Source: Candidatus Afararchaeum irisae (GTDB taxonomy: Archaea; Halobacteriota; Halobacteria; Halobacteriales; Afararchaeaceae). From it: DNA of 47,673 nt. The DNA lies in NCBI GenBank assembly GCA_034190545.1, contig JAXIOF010000048.1:11134-58806 (forward strand). The letters run 5' to 3'. The notes under the pieces were generated by a model. That model made no database searches. It saw only the letters and a list, made by a program, of their open reading frames with translations, and was not told where the DNA came from. This document shows, in pieces, positions 1-7,332 of this stretch. Numbering within the stretch: the first letter of the stretch is position 1; every line of letters begins with the position of its first letter. A program made the translations under genes and the position numbers.

Positions 1-816
1 CTCGGCGACGAGATAAGAGCCTCTCCCGCAGTCAGCCAAGACGGCTCGACGGTCTATGCCGGAACAGTCGGAGGCGACCTCTACGCCATCGACAGTTCCA
101 ACGGCACTCCTGAGTGGGAGTTCTCGACACGTGACGAGATACATACAGCACCCGCTGTCTACGACGGAACAGTCTACATAGGGAGCACCGACGGACGTGT
201 CTACGCCGTCGACGCCGAGTCGGGTGAGGAAGCCTGGAACAGCAACCAGCAGTACGCAGTCCGCGTCTCGCCCGCGGTCGACGAGTCGGGTGTCTACACC
301 GCAAGCGACATCGGTCAGGTAATTTCGTTCACTATGGACGGAAGTATGAGATGGGGTAAGAGCTACGAGATAGAGGCAGCACCTACTCTCGGAGACGACA
401 GCCTGTATGTCGGAAGTACCGACGGTAGCCTCTACTCCCTGTCGAAGAACGACGGCTCCGAGAACTGGAGCTTTGAGACGGGGGACAAGATTCTTACTTC
501 ACCCGCCTTAGCCGAGGGGGTCGTCTACTTCGGGAGCCTCGACGGAAGCCTCTACGCAGTTGACGCCGAGTCGGGAGAAGAGGTCTGGAGCTTCTCCGCG
601 GGGAGTGAGATAAGATCCTCGCCTGCTGTTACGGCTGAGACCGTCTGTTTCGGAAGCTCCAACGGAAATATATATGCGGTGTCGAGAGACGACGCGTCGG
701 AGGTCTGGAGTCTCAAGACACGTTACGGCACGAGGTCGTCGCCCGCTGTGGTAGGAGAAAGAGTCTTTCTCGGAAACCAGAACGGCAATCTCTTCTCTAT
801 AACCGGCAGCTTCTAG
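1..816 (+). CDS. PQQ-like beta-propeller repeat protein, 5'-truncated by the window edge
   Basis: The reading frame is open from base 1 to the TAG at 814-816, so at least 271 residues are present and the start lies outside the window. The sequence consists of about seven repeats of roughly 38-40 residues, each with the pattern SPAV..(G)TVY.GS.DG.LYAVD...G...W. This is the PQQ/quinoprotein-type beta-propeller blade (WD40-like PQQ_2 domains). Such haloarchaeal proteins are usually exported or lipid-anchored and bind ligands or partner proteins. No catalytic residues can be named, and the signal peptide, if any, is off the window. The stop codon shares the tetranucleotide CTAG with the stop of the convergent yeeE-like gene. 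The fold is clear; the function is unknown. Confidence 0.85.
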   Translation, partial: LGDEIRASPAVSQDGSTVYAGTVGGDLYAIDSSNGTPEWEFSTRDEIHTAPAVYDGTVYIGSTDGRVYAVDAESGEEAWNSNQQYAVRVSPAVDESGVYTASDIGQVISFTMDGSMRWGKSYEIEAAPTLGDDSLYVGSTDGSLYSLSKNDGSENWSFETGDKILTSPALAEGVVYFGSLDGSLYAVDAESGEEVWSFSAGSEIRSSPAVTAETVCFGSSNGNIYAVSRDDASEVWSLKTRYGTRSSPAVVGERVFLGNQNGNLFSITGSF

Positions 817-2048
817 AGCTCACAGCCTATGTCTCTGTACATCCAGTGGGTCATTATATAGACACCTATCACCATTCCGACGGTTCCGACGACTGCGTTC
901 ATCGTAAGCTGAGCGAGACCCGAGTACATGTTGGCTATGTTACAGCCGGGTATCATCCTCGAACCTATGCCCATACCCAGACCACCCACGACGGCGTTCG
1001 GGACGCGTTTCATCTTAGGCATCCTTATGTCGAACTCGCCGCTCCAGAGCGAGGCTAAGAAAGCTCCGAAGACGAGTGAGGCGACTAGGAGCATCGGTGG
1101 TGCTATAGCACCCGGGACTACGGCGTTAGACGGACCCATCGAGAGATTTTTCTGGTAGAACGCCGCTATGTATCCGAAAGGTCCTGTGAACGAGACATTC
1201 TGGAGGTCGACTACCGGGTTGAGTATGAGTGCTAGCCAGCCGACCTCGGGTCCTGTCATCGCTATGTACGCACCCGAGTAGCCGTCTATCGTGTTCATGT
1301 AGGCGAACCACGGTATGCTCACGAATCCGATTCCGATTCCCGCCGTCTTGGCACTCCACGGGTCTTTCATCCTCTGTGCGAAGCTCTTGTCGGAGTCGAA
1401 GAAGCCAGAGACGTACGACTTAGTTCCCTGACTGAAACTGTTCCATCCCGCGGCGAAGACTCCCATGTTAGCCTGTGCCGACTCAGCACCCGAGATGCCC
1501 GCTCCCGAGTCGGCGACTTTTCTTCCGACTAAGACGACGTAAGCCACGACGATCGCTCCGGCTCCTATCACTCCCATGACTATCGGCGGAAGTCCCATCT
1601 CGAAGAGTGAGAATCCCTCCGCGAACGTGAGTGATGACTTGATAGGCGAGAGAGTCGGGAACAGAACGCTGTAAACTATGTATCCGACACCCATGAAGAC
1701 GAGTGTTATCCAGAACTGGACGTATCCCTCTCCTGCACGGTAGAGTGTTCCGCTCGCACATCCCCCGGCATATGTCATCGAGACGCCGAAGATTATGCCT
1801 CCTATGATGCCGAAGAGCGATATCGACGAAGTCCACCAGTTCGCGCCTCCCATAACCGTGGCGACACCTGCCCAGAGGAGCATAGTGACGCCTATCGCCG
1901 AGACGACTCCCTTGGTGACACGTGAGTCCTTGAAGGCGATGAAGTCTCTCAGGGCGTGTACGAAACAGAACCTCCCCTTCTGCATGAACACCCCGATAGC
2001 TGTTCCGACGACTACCGAAAGTACGAGTCCCCCTAATCCTATTGCCAT
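813..2048 (-). CDS. YeeE/YedE family (TsuA-like) thiosulfate/sulfur transport membrane protein
   Basis: A 411-residue polytopic membrane protein of the YeeE/YedE (sulf_transp) family, which moves thiosulfate or related sulfur species across the membrane. Hydrophobic segments run along the whole chain. Three conserved cysteines sit in the expected family motifs: Cys28 in KGRFCFVHALRD, Cys97 in YAGGCASGTLYRAGEG, and Cys369 in SRMIPGCNIANMYSG. These match the cysteines thought to relay the sulfur compound in TsuA. Both halves of the pseudo-symmetric transporter are in one chain. The upstream gene on the same strand encodes a TusA-like sulfur carrier, the usual genetic partner, so imported sulfur is probably handed to that carrier. 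The substrate is inferred from the family. Confidence 0.9.
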   Translation of the reverse strand: MAIGLGGLVLSVVVGTAIGVFMQKGRFCFVHALRDFIAFKDSRVTKGVVSAIGVTMLLWAGVATVMGGANWWTSSISLFGIIGGIIFGVSMTYAGGCASGTLYRAGEGYVQFWITLVFMGVGYIVYSVLFPTLSPIKSSLTFAEGFSLFEMGLPPIVMGVIGAGAIVVAYVVLVGRKVADSGAGISGAESAQANMGVFAAGWNSFSQGTKSYVSGFFDSDKSFAQRMKDPWSAKTAGIGIGFVSIPWFAYMNTIDGYSGAYIAMTGPEVGWLALILNPVVDLQNVSFTGPFGYIAAFYQKNLSMGPSNAVVPGAIAPPMLLVASLVFGAFLASLWSGEFDIRMPKMKRVPNAVVGGLGMGIGSRMIPGCNIANMYSGLAQLTMNAVVGTVGMVIGVYIMTHWMYRDIGCEL

Positions 2049-2109
2049 TTTTTCCTGTGTTATAAGATGAATAAGCTGGGTTGTCTGTGAACTGTACGTC
2101 AGAGCCTAT

Positions 2110-2370
2110 CTACGCCATCGTGACGTAGAGGTGGAACGTGCCGTCGTTGTCCCAGTACTTGACATCGCCGTCGTCACCGACTACTTCGGGAACGTTCTCG
2201 ACCGAGTCGACGTGGTCGGTTACCTCGACGAATGTCTCTCCCGGCGACAGCTTCTTCATAGCCTTCTTCGCCTCAAGCTGGGGATACGGACATACCTCTC
2301 CTGTTACGTCTATCTCCATGTCTGCGTCTATCTCGTCTGCCTCATCCTTGGTAATCTCTGTCGGAGACAT
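2110..2370 (-). CDS. TusA/SirA-family sulfur carrier protein
   Basis: An 86-residue cytosolic protein with the TusA/SirA/YedF fold. The signature GEVCPYPQLEAKKAMKKL places the persulfide-carrying cysteine at residue 27 in a CPxP motif, followed by the helix and the beta strand FVEVTDHVDSVENVPEVV. An acidic leader of about 18 residues precedes the fold, as is common in haloarchaea. TusA proteins accept sulfane sulfur and pass it to acceptors. The gene lies 61 bp upstream of the yeeE-like gene on the same strand, which suggests coupled transport and trafficking of sulfur. A TATA element 27 nt before the ATG indicates a leaderless mRNA. Confidence 0.9.
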   Translation of the reverse strand: MSPTEITKDEADEIDADMEIDVTGEVCPYPQLEAKKAMKKLSPGETFVEVTDHVDSVENVPEVVGDDGDVKYWDNDGTFHLYVTMA

Positions 2371-2393
2371 ACTGTACTCTTACCGAGAACTGT

Positions 2394-2401
2394 ACATAAA
2401 A
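2394..2401 (-). promoter_or_regulatory. TATA box of the tusA-like gene
   Basis: TTTTATGT on the minus strand is centred about 27 nt upstream of the ATG at 2370, the spacing of a leaderless archaeal transcript. Confidence 0.55.
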
Positions 2402-2470
2402 CTTTCTTCGACGTATTAGCTACGACATTTGTCAAGTAAAATTCGAAAATGTGGGTAAATTACACGTAAA

Positions 2471-2490
2471 TTTGGGGCATATGCCCGAAA
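2471..2490. promoter_or_regulatory. Palindromic operator candidate
   Basis: TTTGGGGCATATGCCCGAAA has a perfect 12-bp palindromic core (GGGCATATGCCC, 2475-2486). Flanking TTT/AAA arms are also symmetric, and only one base pair per half (2474/2487) breaks the symmetry. It ends 2 bp before a TATA-like CTTTAAGT (2493-2500) that could serve the lipoprotein hydrolase at 2555, a position that would overlap the BRE. A dimeric repressor site is the simplest reading; the binding protein is unknown. Confidence 0.5.
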
Positions 2491-2554
2491 GACTTTAAGT
2501 TAGTGCCTTTCGGAGTTACTGTAGGAGCGGTGACGTAAGAAGCTAACGGAAAGT

Positions 2555-3295
2555 ATGCACACGAGACGTAGATTCCTCGGCTTGGTCGGGGGAACAGCTC
2601 TGACAGCTTCGGTGGCTGGATGTACAGGAGGATCGGAAGCCGAGATAGAGCCCGAGACGGTGTCTCTGACGGCGTCGGACGGTGTTGGTATAGAGGCTAC
2701 CTACTACGCTTCCGACGAAGAGACTCCGCCGGCTGTCGTACTTGCTCACCAGCTCGGCGGCGACAGGAGTCAGTGGGGAGACTTCCCGAGACTCCTCGCT
2801 CACGAAGGCTTCAGCGTAGTCTCTGTCGACCTGAGAGGACACGGCGAGAGCGAGGGTGACTGGCAGAGCTTCGAGGAGGCTGACTTCAGAGGCATGGTCA
2901 ACGACGTCGCGGCGGCGGAGTCTTATCTCTTCGAGAGGGGAGCCGACGACTCCCGAACCGGAATGGCGGGTGCTAGCATAGGTGCCAACACGGTTCTCGA
3001 CTACGTCTCTGAGGGCGACCCCGACGCACTCCTCCTCCTGTCACCCGCGAAGTCGTACAGGGGGATAGATGTCGTTGAGGAGGCTGAGACATACGACAAG
3101 CCGGCACTCGTGGGATACTTCTCGGAGGACAGATCCGAAGCCGCGAGAAACGAGGCGGGAAGCATCGGCGAGTCTCTGGGAGCGAAGGTCGAGGAGTACG
3201 AAGGAGAGGGACACGGCGTCGACGCACTTGACATAGAGGGAAAGCCTCAGGAGTACGTCGACTGGCTCTCGTCGAACTTGAGCTTAGACGACTAA
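2555..3295 (+). CDS. Tat-exported lipoprotein, alpha/beta hydrolase fold
   Basis: A 246-residue protein. The N-terminus has a twin-arginine motif (RRRFLG, residues 4-9) and a lipobox ending at Cys23 (SVAGC), so it should be Tat-exported and lipid-anchored outside the cell. The rest is an alpha/beta hydrolase: an HQLGGD oxyanion region near residue 65, VDLRGHGES near 91-99, a nucleophile elbow GASIG with Ser141, and a catalytic His220 in GEGHGV. The acidic member is probably Asp192 in FSEDRS. The family includes esterases and dienelactone-hydrolase-like enzymes; the substrate is not predictable. Its 3' end overlaps the convergent mgtE-like gene by 12 bp. Confidence 0.85.
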   Translation: MHTRRRFLGLVGGTALTASVAGCTGGSEAEIEPETVSLTASDGVGIEATYYASDEETPPAVVLAHQLGGDRSQWGDFPRLLAHEGFSVVSVDLRGHGESEGDWQSFEEADFRGMVNDVAAAESYLFERGADDSRTGMAGASIGANTVLDYVSEGDPDALLLLSPAKSYRGIDVVEEAETYDKPALVGYFSEDRSEAARNEAGSIGESLGAKVEEYEGEGHGVDALDIEGKPQEYVDWLSSNLSLDD

Positions 3296-3847
3296 GACCA
3301 CCACGGCGGTGAGTATCACGACTCCGAGTATGTCACAGACGTTGGTCACAACGGGTATTACGACGTCGTCGGGGTCGACACCCGTGACGTAAGCGAGGTA
3401 TGTCGCCACGAGACTCACCACTACTACAACCGACGCGAGTACGGTTCCGCTCACCACAGAGACCGTGAGGACTGTTGCGAGGCTCAGACTTCCGCCTATG
3501 ACTGTTATGCTCAGACCGTACGTAGAGAAGCCGAGGAGAACGAAGACAGTCAGGGCTAGCCCGAAGACAGCGACTATGTTCGACGCCACAGCCGGATCAC
3601 GTGGGTCGAGCCTCATGGTTCCGAGATGGAGACTTGTCGAGAGACGTGACGACAGCATAGAGCCGAGGTTTCCCCCCATGCCTATCATGACGGGAACTAA
3701 GACGAGTAGCGAAGGGTTCTGTAGGTAAGACCTCCGGAGACCTTTGAGTATCACCCCCGAGCCCATTTCGAGAGCCGACAGGACGACGAGGAGCGGAAAA
3801 GTAGAGCCCACTAGCCTTCGGACGTCCCACGACGAGGACACCGACAT
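3284..3847 (-). CDS. MgtE-type divalent cation transporter, membrane domain (second of two genes)
   Basis: A 187-residue integral membrane protein equivalent to the C-terminal channel domain of MgtE (SLC41 family), without the cytosolic N and CBS domains. Recognisable motifs are VPVMIGMGGNLGSMLSSRLSTSLHLG and GVDPDDVVIPVVTNVCDILG. The last carries the acidic residues that line the Mg2+ pathway in MgtE. The ATG at 3845-3847 overlaps the stop of the upstream paralogue in an ATGA, which sets this start; a longer open frame upstream lies within that paralogue. The pair probably forms a heteromeric transporter, each gene supplying one half. Magnesium is the likely ion by family; cobalt or others cannot be excluded. 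Confidence 0.85.
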   Translation of the reverse strand: MSVSSSWDVRRLVGSTFPLLVVLSALEMGSGVILKGLRRSYLQNPSLLVLVPVMIGMGGNLGSMLSSRLSTSLHLGTMRLDPRDPAVASNIVAVFGLALTVFVLLGFSTYGLSITVIGGSLSLATVLTVSVVSGTVLASVVVVVSLVATYLAYVTGVDPDDVVIPVVTNVCDILGVVILTAVVVLVV

Positions 3848-4440
3848 CAGAGTAAGCCCCCATCTACTACGAGAACTCCAACATAGAGGTAGACGACTCC
3901 AAATACGTCTCCCGAGGTCGTGACTATAGGACCTATGAGGAGGTCGGGATCGAGACCGCGTCTGTATCCCGCGAAGAGTACGACCAGGAGGAAAAACGTG
4001 AGTGTGACTGCACTCAGAACCGCAGCCACGACGGATATACCTATCAGACTCGGAAGCGGAGCGGGCTGTCTTCCGAGGAGAGGCAGGAGTAGCCACGACG
4101 CGAGTCCTATCAGAACAGAGATCGATACTCCGTTTACGACCGAAGCCGTGACGGCGTTCGCGAGTCTCTCGTCGTACTCGAACCTCGGCTCTACGAGACC
4201 CTGGTGTAGACCCGTCGAGATCCGAGCCCCGAGCGAGCCGTATACGTTGCCTCTCGTAGCGAGCATTGCGGGAACCATCACGAGAAGACCCGGCACCGAC
4301 TCCATCGCCGACCTCATTGCGTTTCCGCCGAGAAATACACCCGCGAATAGACCCCCGACGAGGCTGACTAAGAGAACAGGAACCGCGTCTCTGTAGATCT
4401 CCGCGCTCCTCTCTAAGACGGTTCCGCGCGTCTGATCCAT
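3847..4440 (-). CDS. MgtE-type divalent cation transporter, membrane domain (first of two genes)
   Basis: A 197-residue membrane protein homologous to its downstream neighbour and to the MgtE membrane domain. It has a short basic N-terminus and about five transmembrane segments. The motif VPAMLATRGNVYGSLGARISTGLHQG corresponds to the MgtE pore helix region, and GLDPDLLIGPIVTTSGDVFG contains the conserved TTSGD with the ion-coordinating aspartate. It is translationally coupled to the second half through a 4-nt overlap at 3844-3847. No regulatory CBS domains are present, so gating must be provided by other proteins. The PhoU/TrkA-C gene at 5312, on the other strand, is a candidate. Confidence 0.87.
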   Translation of the reverse strand: MDQTRGTVLERSAEIYRDAVPVLLVSLVGGLFAGVFLGGNAMRSAMESVPGLLVMVPAMLATRGNVYGSLGARISTGLHQGLVEPRFEYDERLANAVTASVVNGVSISVLIGLASWLLLPLLGRQPAPLPSLIGISVVAAVLSAVTLTFFLLVVLFAGYRRGLDPDLLIGPIVTTSGDVFGVVYLYVGVLVVDGGLL

Positions 4441-4501
4441 ACAGTTCTATCCATGTGGCTCGACTTAACTCCTGTCACGTAACGTCAGCCTCGTCAGTAT
4501 C

Positions 4502-5200
4502 CTACCTTCCGAAGATCCACCATTTGATACGTCTCGGAAGCGAAGCCTCACGGTACTCCTTCTGTTTCTTGAGGTACGCCTTTATCTTCCGCCTGTCCTC
4601 CCTGTCCTGTATCAGCTTCGACTTCTCGTACTCGAGACGTGCGACAGTCGATTCGAGACCCTCTATGCGTTCCTCGGCTTTCTCCTCCAGATCCTCAAGA
4701 GCCTCTCTGTACCTCTCCTCCTTCTTCTCGATCTTCGCCTCGTGTGACTTGAGCTTCGTGTAGAGCTGTTTCCTGTCCCTCTTGACCGACTTGAGCCTGT
4801 CTCTAAGCTCCTCGACCTCCTCCGACCGGCTACGTCTCTCTTCCTCTACCGTCTCTGTCAGCTCTTCGAGCCTCGACTCAGCCTCCCTCTTCTCACGTCT
4901 GAGCCTCTCGTTTTCGTCTTCGAGTTCTTCTATCCTCTCTTTGAGCCTCTCTCTCTCGTCCTCGTGCCTACTTATCTCTTCCTCGTACTCCTGTCTGAGA
5001 TCGTGCAGGTCGGTCAGCTTAGACAAGCCGTCTCTGAGGCCCTCGTCTCTCAGGTCTACCTCGAGGAACTCCTCGGAGTCTCTCTCAGTATCAGTATCGG
5101 GGTTAGACTCAGACGGGTCGTGTCTCGGGAGTTCACCCCCCTCCTCCGATCCCGAGTCGTCGGTCTCCTTCTGAGTAGAACGTACGGACGGCTCATCCAT
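4502..5200 (-). CDS. Acidic coiled-coil protein of unknown function
   Basis: A 232-residue, highly charged protein. Residues 1-60 are acidic and probably disordered. From about residue 65 to 215 the sequence is an almost uninterrupted Glu/Arg/Lys/Leu heptad pattern typical of a long coiled coil (for example EEEISRHEDERERLKERIEE). It ends in an aromatic-basic tail, RRIKWWIFGR. No membrane segment or catalytic motif is visible, although the WWIF tail might contact the membrane. It lies 61 bp upstream of the mgtE pair on the same strand and could be cotranscribed. I do not recognise a named family. Confidence 0.7.
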   Translation of the reverse strand: MDEPSVRSTQKETDDSGSEEGGELPRHDPSESNPDTDTERDSEEFLEVDLRDEGLRDGLSKLTDLHDLRQEYEEEISRHEDERERLKERIEELEDENERLRREKREAESRLEELTETVEEERRSRSEEVEELRDRLKSVKRDRKQLYTKLKSHEAKIEKKEERYREALEDLEEKAEERIEGLESTVARLEYEKSKLIQDREDRRKIKAYLKKQKEYREASLPRRIKWWIFGR

Positions 5201-5311
5201 CTTACTTCAGAGTTGACTTCTAACCTCATATACCCTGTGTCAGACGTCCGTCTTACTGTCTGTGACAAGACATACCAAAGATTTACCTCATAGACGACTA
5301 ACCGTGTATTA

Positions 5312-6496
5312 ATGCGCGGCATAGAGTACGAGCCACGTAACGTCAAGGAGATACTCACGGAGATGAAGGACACCTCCGAGCTCATGGTCGACCTCGCCTA
5401 CTCCGCTGTCCTCTTCAAGAACCGTGAGATAGCGCAGGAGGTTCTCGAACTCGAAGAGAGGATGAACGTCCTCCAGTACCACGCACGTATCGCTCTGATG
5501 CTCGCCGCGCGAAGCTCCGACGACGCAGAGAAGCTAGTCGGAATCTTTCAGATAGTCGGAGCCGCCGAGAAGATATCGAACGCCGCCGAGGACATAGCCG
5601 AGGTTCTCCTCAGGGAGATGGGTCTTCCTGAGTCGCTGAGGGGTGCTCTCCCCGAGGCTAAGGAGTCGGTGATGCGTGTGACTGTCGAGGAAGACTCCGA
5701 GATCGCGGGTAAGTCACTCGGGGAGACTGACCTCGAAACACAGACAGGGGCTCATGTCTTCGCCATAAAACGTGACAACGACTGGATATTCGCGCCACAG
5801 AAGGAGACACGTGTCCTCAAGAACGACGTCGTCTTCTGTGAGGGACCCGAGGAGGGTCTGAGGGACGTCCATCTCAAGGCGACTCGTGAGGAGAAGAGCT
5901 ACGAGGGTGCCGTCGCGAGCGCGATAGAGGATCTCGACAGGGCGGTCAAGGCGATAATAGCGATGAAGAACAAGGCGGAGCTGTCGGTGGGTCTCGCCTA
6001 CAGTGCTATACTTTTCGAGAACGAGAGGCTAGCGAGCCAGGTTCAGGTATTGGAGTCGGAGACTGACGAACTCATGCAGAACTTAGAGGACTGGGTTCTC
6101 GAGTCAGCGTGTCAGGTCGAGAATCCCTCGGATCTGAGAGGACTCATACATCTCGCTATCTCGTCGGAGGTCATCTCGGACGCCGCACTTGAGATGGCTG
6201 ACGTAACTATGCGTGACATGGATCCCCATCCCGTCTTCGCCGAGGCTGTTATGGAGAGCAACGAGATAATAGCCCAGGTCGGGGTCGAGGAAGGGAGTAA
6301 GCTCGACTCAGAGACATTACGGAGTCTCAACCTCGAGACTGAGACGGGCATGCACGTCATGGCTGTGAGACGAGATGAAGGCTGGATATACAACCCCTAC
6401 GCTGAGACACGTCTCGAAGCCGACGACACAGTGATAGCGAGAGGCACGCGTTCGGGCAAGAAACGTCTCAAGAAGATGGCGCGGTCTAGAAGCTGA
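5312..6496 (+). CDS. Duplicated PhoU / TrkA-C (RCK_C) ion-transport regulator
   Basis: A 394-residue cytosolic protein made of two tandem copies of the same architecture. PhoU-like helical domains occupy roughly residues 8-110 and 205-310. Each is followed by an RCK_C/TrkA-C domain at about 118-190 and 315-385. The RCK_C halves read VTVEEDSEIAGKSLGETDLETQTGAHVFAIKR and VGVEEGSKLDSETLRSLNLETETGMHVMAVRR. TrkA-C domains bind nucleotide-type ligands and regulate cation channels or transporters; PhoU domains mediate protein interaction and metal binding. The gene diverges from the MgtE/coiled-coil genes, so it may gate that transporter; this is inferred from context. The start at 5312 closely follows an AT-rich upstream region. 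Confidence 0.85.
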   Translation: MRGIEYEPRNVKEILTEMKDTSELMVDLAYSAVLFKNREIAQEVLELEERMNVLQYHARIALMLAARSSDDAEKLVGIFQIVGAAEKISNAAEDIAEVLLREMGLPESLRGALPEAKESVMRVTVEEDSEIAGKSLGETDLETQTGAHVFAIKRDNDWIFAPQKETRVLKNDVVFCEGPEEGLRDVHLKATREEKSYEGAVASAIEDLDRAVKAIIAMKNKAELSVGLAYSAILFENERLASQVQVLESETDELMQNLEDWVLESACQVENPSDLRGLIHLAISSEVISDAALEMADVTMRDMDPHPVFAEAVMESNEIIAQVGVEEGSKLDSETLRSLNLETETGMHVMAVRRDEGWIYNPYAETRLEADDTVIARGTRSGKKRLKKMARSRS

Positions 6497-6497
6497 C

Positions 6498-6752
6498 TCA
6501 CTCCGTCTTTGTCTCCGTCTCCTTCATACCGAGTCTCAGCCAGTTGGCGAGTGTGAGGCTTATAGTCACGAAGCCCGTGAGCGCGACTGCCGAGACTACT
6601 GACAGAGCCGCGTAAAGATATAGGGGATATGTGTTGTTCCCGGCGTTGAGAGTCCGGGCGTAGAAGAAGAAGCCCCCTACGACTACACCTAACACGCCGC
6701 CGACTACGGCGTTTCTCCTGACTCCCAGCCTCTCGAGGAACTCCCTTCTCAT
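6498..6752 (-). CDS. Small membrane protein, unknown function
   Basis: An 84-residue protein with two hydrophobic segments (about residues 15-31 and 43-68) and charged ends. It begins MRREFLERLGVRRNAVVGG. The C-terminal tail is rich in Glu, Thr and Lys. Size and pattern fit the many short haloarchaeal membrane proteins without assigned function. Its stop begins one base after the end of the convergent PhoU/TrkA-C gene. Confidence 0.65.
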   Translation of the reverse strand: MRREFLERLGVRRNAVVGGVLGVVVGGFFFYARTLNAGNNTYPLYLYAALSVVSAVALTGFVTISLTLANWLRLGMKETETKTE

Positions 6753-6837
6753 ACCGTCAGAGTACGCTGTCTCGTCACTTTAAGCTGTCGGAAACTACTA
6801 TGTCCCCGGAGGTGGGAGTATAAACCAAGACAAGACC

Positions 6838-7332
6838 ATGTCGGATCTACACAGACGTGCCTCGAACGCCCTCCGGAGAACCGACTCGACTGTAGCGACC
6901 GCTGAGTCGTGTACCGACGGAAGGGTGGCGTACCTACTGACGAGGACGCCCGGAGCGAGCGACTACTTCGAGACCGCATTCGTGACCTATACCTACGACT
7001 CGAAGACGAGACATCTCGGGATAGACCGGGAGACACTCGACCGACACGGTGCTGTGAGCGAAGAGGTCGCAGCCGAGATGGCGAAGGCGGCGCGCGACAG
7101 AGCCGTGACGACGTGGGGTGTCTCGACCACGGGCTACGCGGGACCTACGGGCGGCGACGACGAAGATCCCGTAGGAACGGCTTACGTAGCTGTCTCGTAC
7201 GCCGGAGACTGGGGGTCGGAGGAGTCTTATACTGTCGTCGAAAGGATCGAGTGTGACGGAGACAGGGACGAGAACCGCGACTGTATAGCCCGGAAGGCGG
7301 TCGAGCTACTCAGTTATGAGATAGACGACTAG
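6838..7332 (+). CDS. pncC: PncC/CinA C-terminal family, nicotinamide-nucleotide amidohydrolase
   Basis: A 164-residue stand-alone CinA-C domain. PncC hydrolyses NMN to nicotinate mononucleotide and ammonia in the pyridine-nucleotide salvage cycle. Family motifs are TAESCTDG near residues 21-28 (usually TAESCTGG; Ser24 is the expected nucleophile) and TTGYAGPTGG near residue 100. The replacement of the first Gly of the GG pair by Asp is a small deviation. The length matches single-domain PncC. NaMN is also the substrate of CobT, encoded further along in the corrin operon, although the two genes are not adjacent. The stop shares CTAG with cobQ's stop. Confidence 0.85.
   Translation: MSDLHRRASNALRRTDSTVATAESCTDGRVAYLLTRTPGASDYFETAFVTYTYDSKTRHLGIDRETLDRHGAVSEEVAAEMAKAARDRAVTTWGVSTTGYAGPTGGDDEDPVGTAYVAVSYAGDWGSEESYTVVERIECDGDRDENRDCIARKAVELLSYEIDD

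Noticed and set aside
4782-5174. Serine-rich plus-strand open frame
   Set aside because: It is the antisense of the Glu/Arg-rich coiled-coil gene, which naturally yields Ser/Leu runs.
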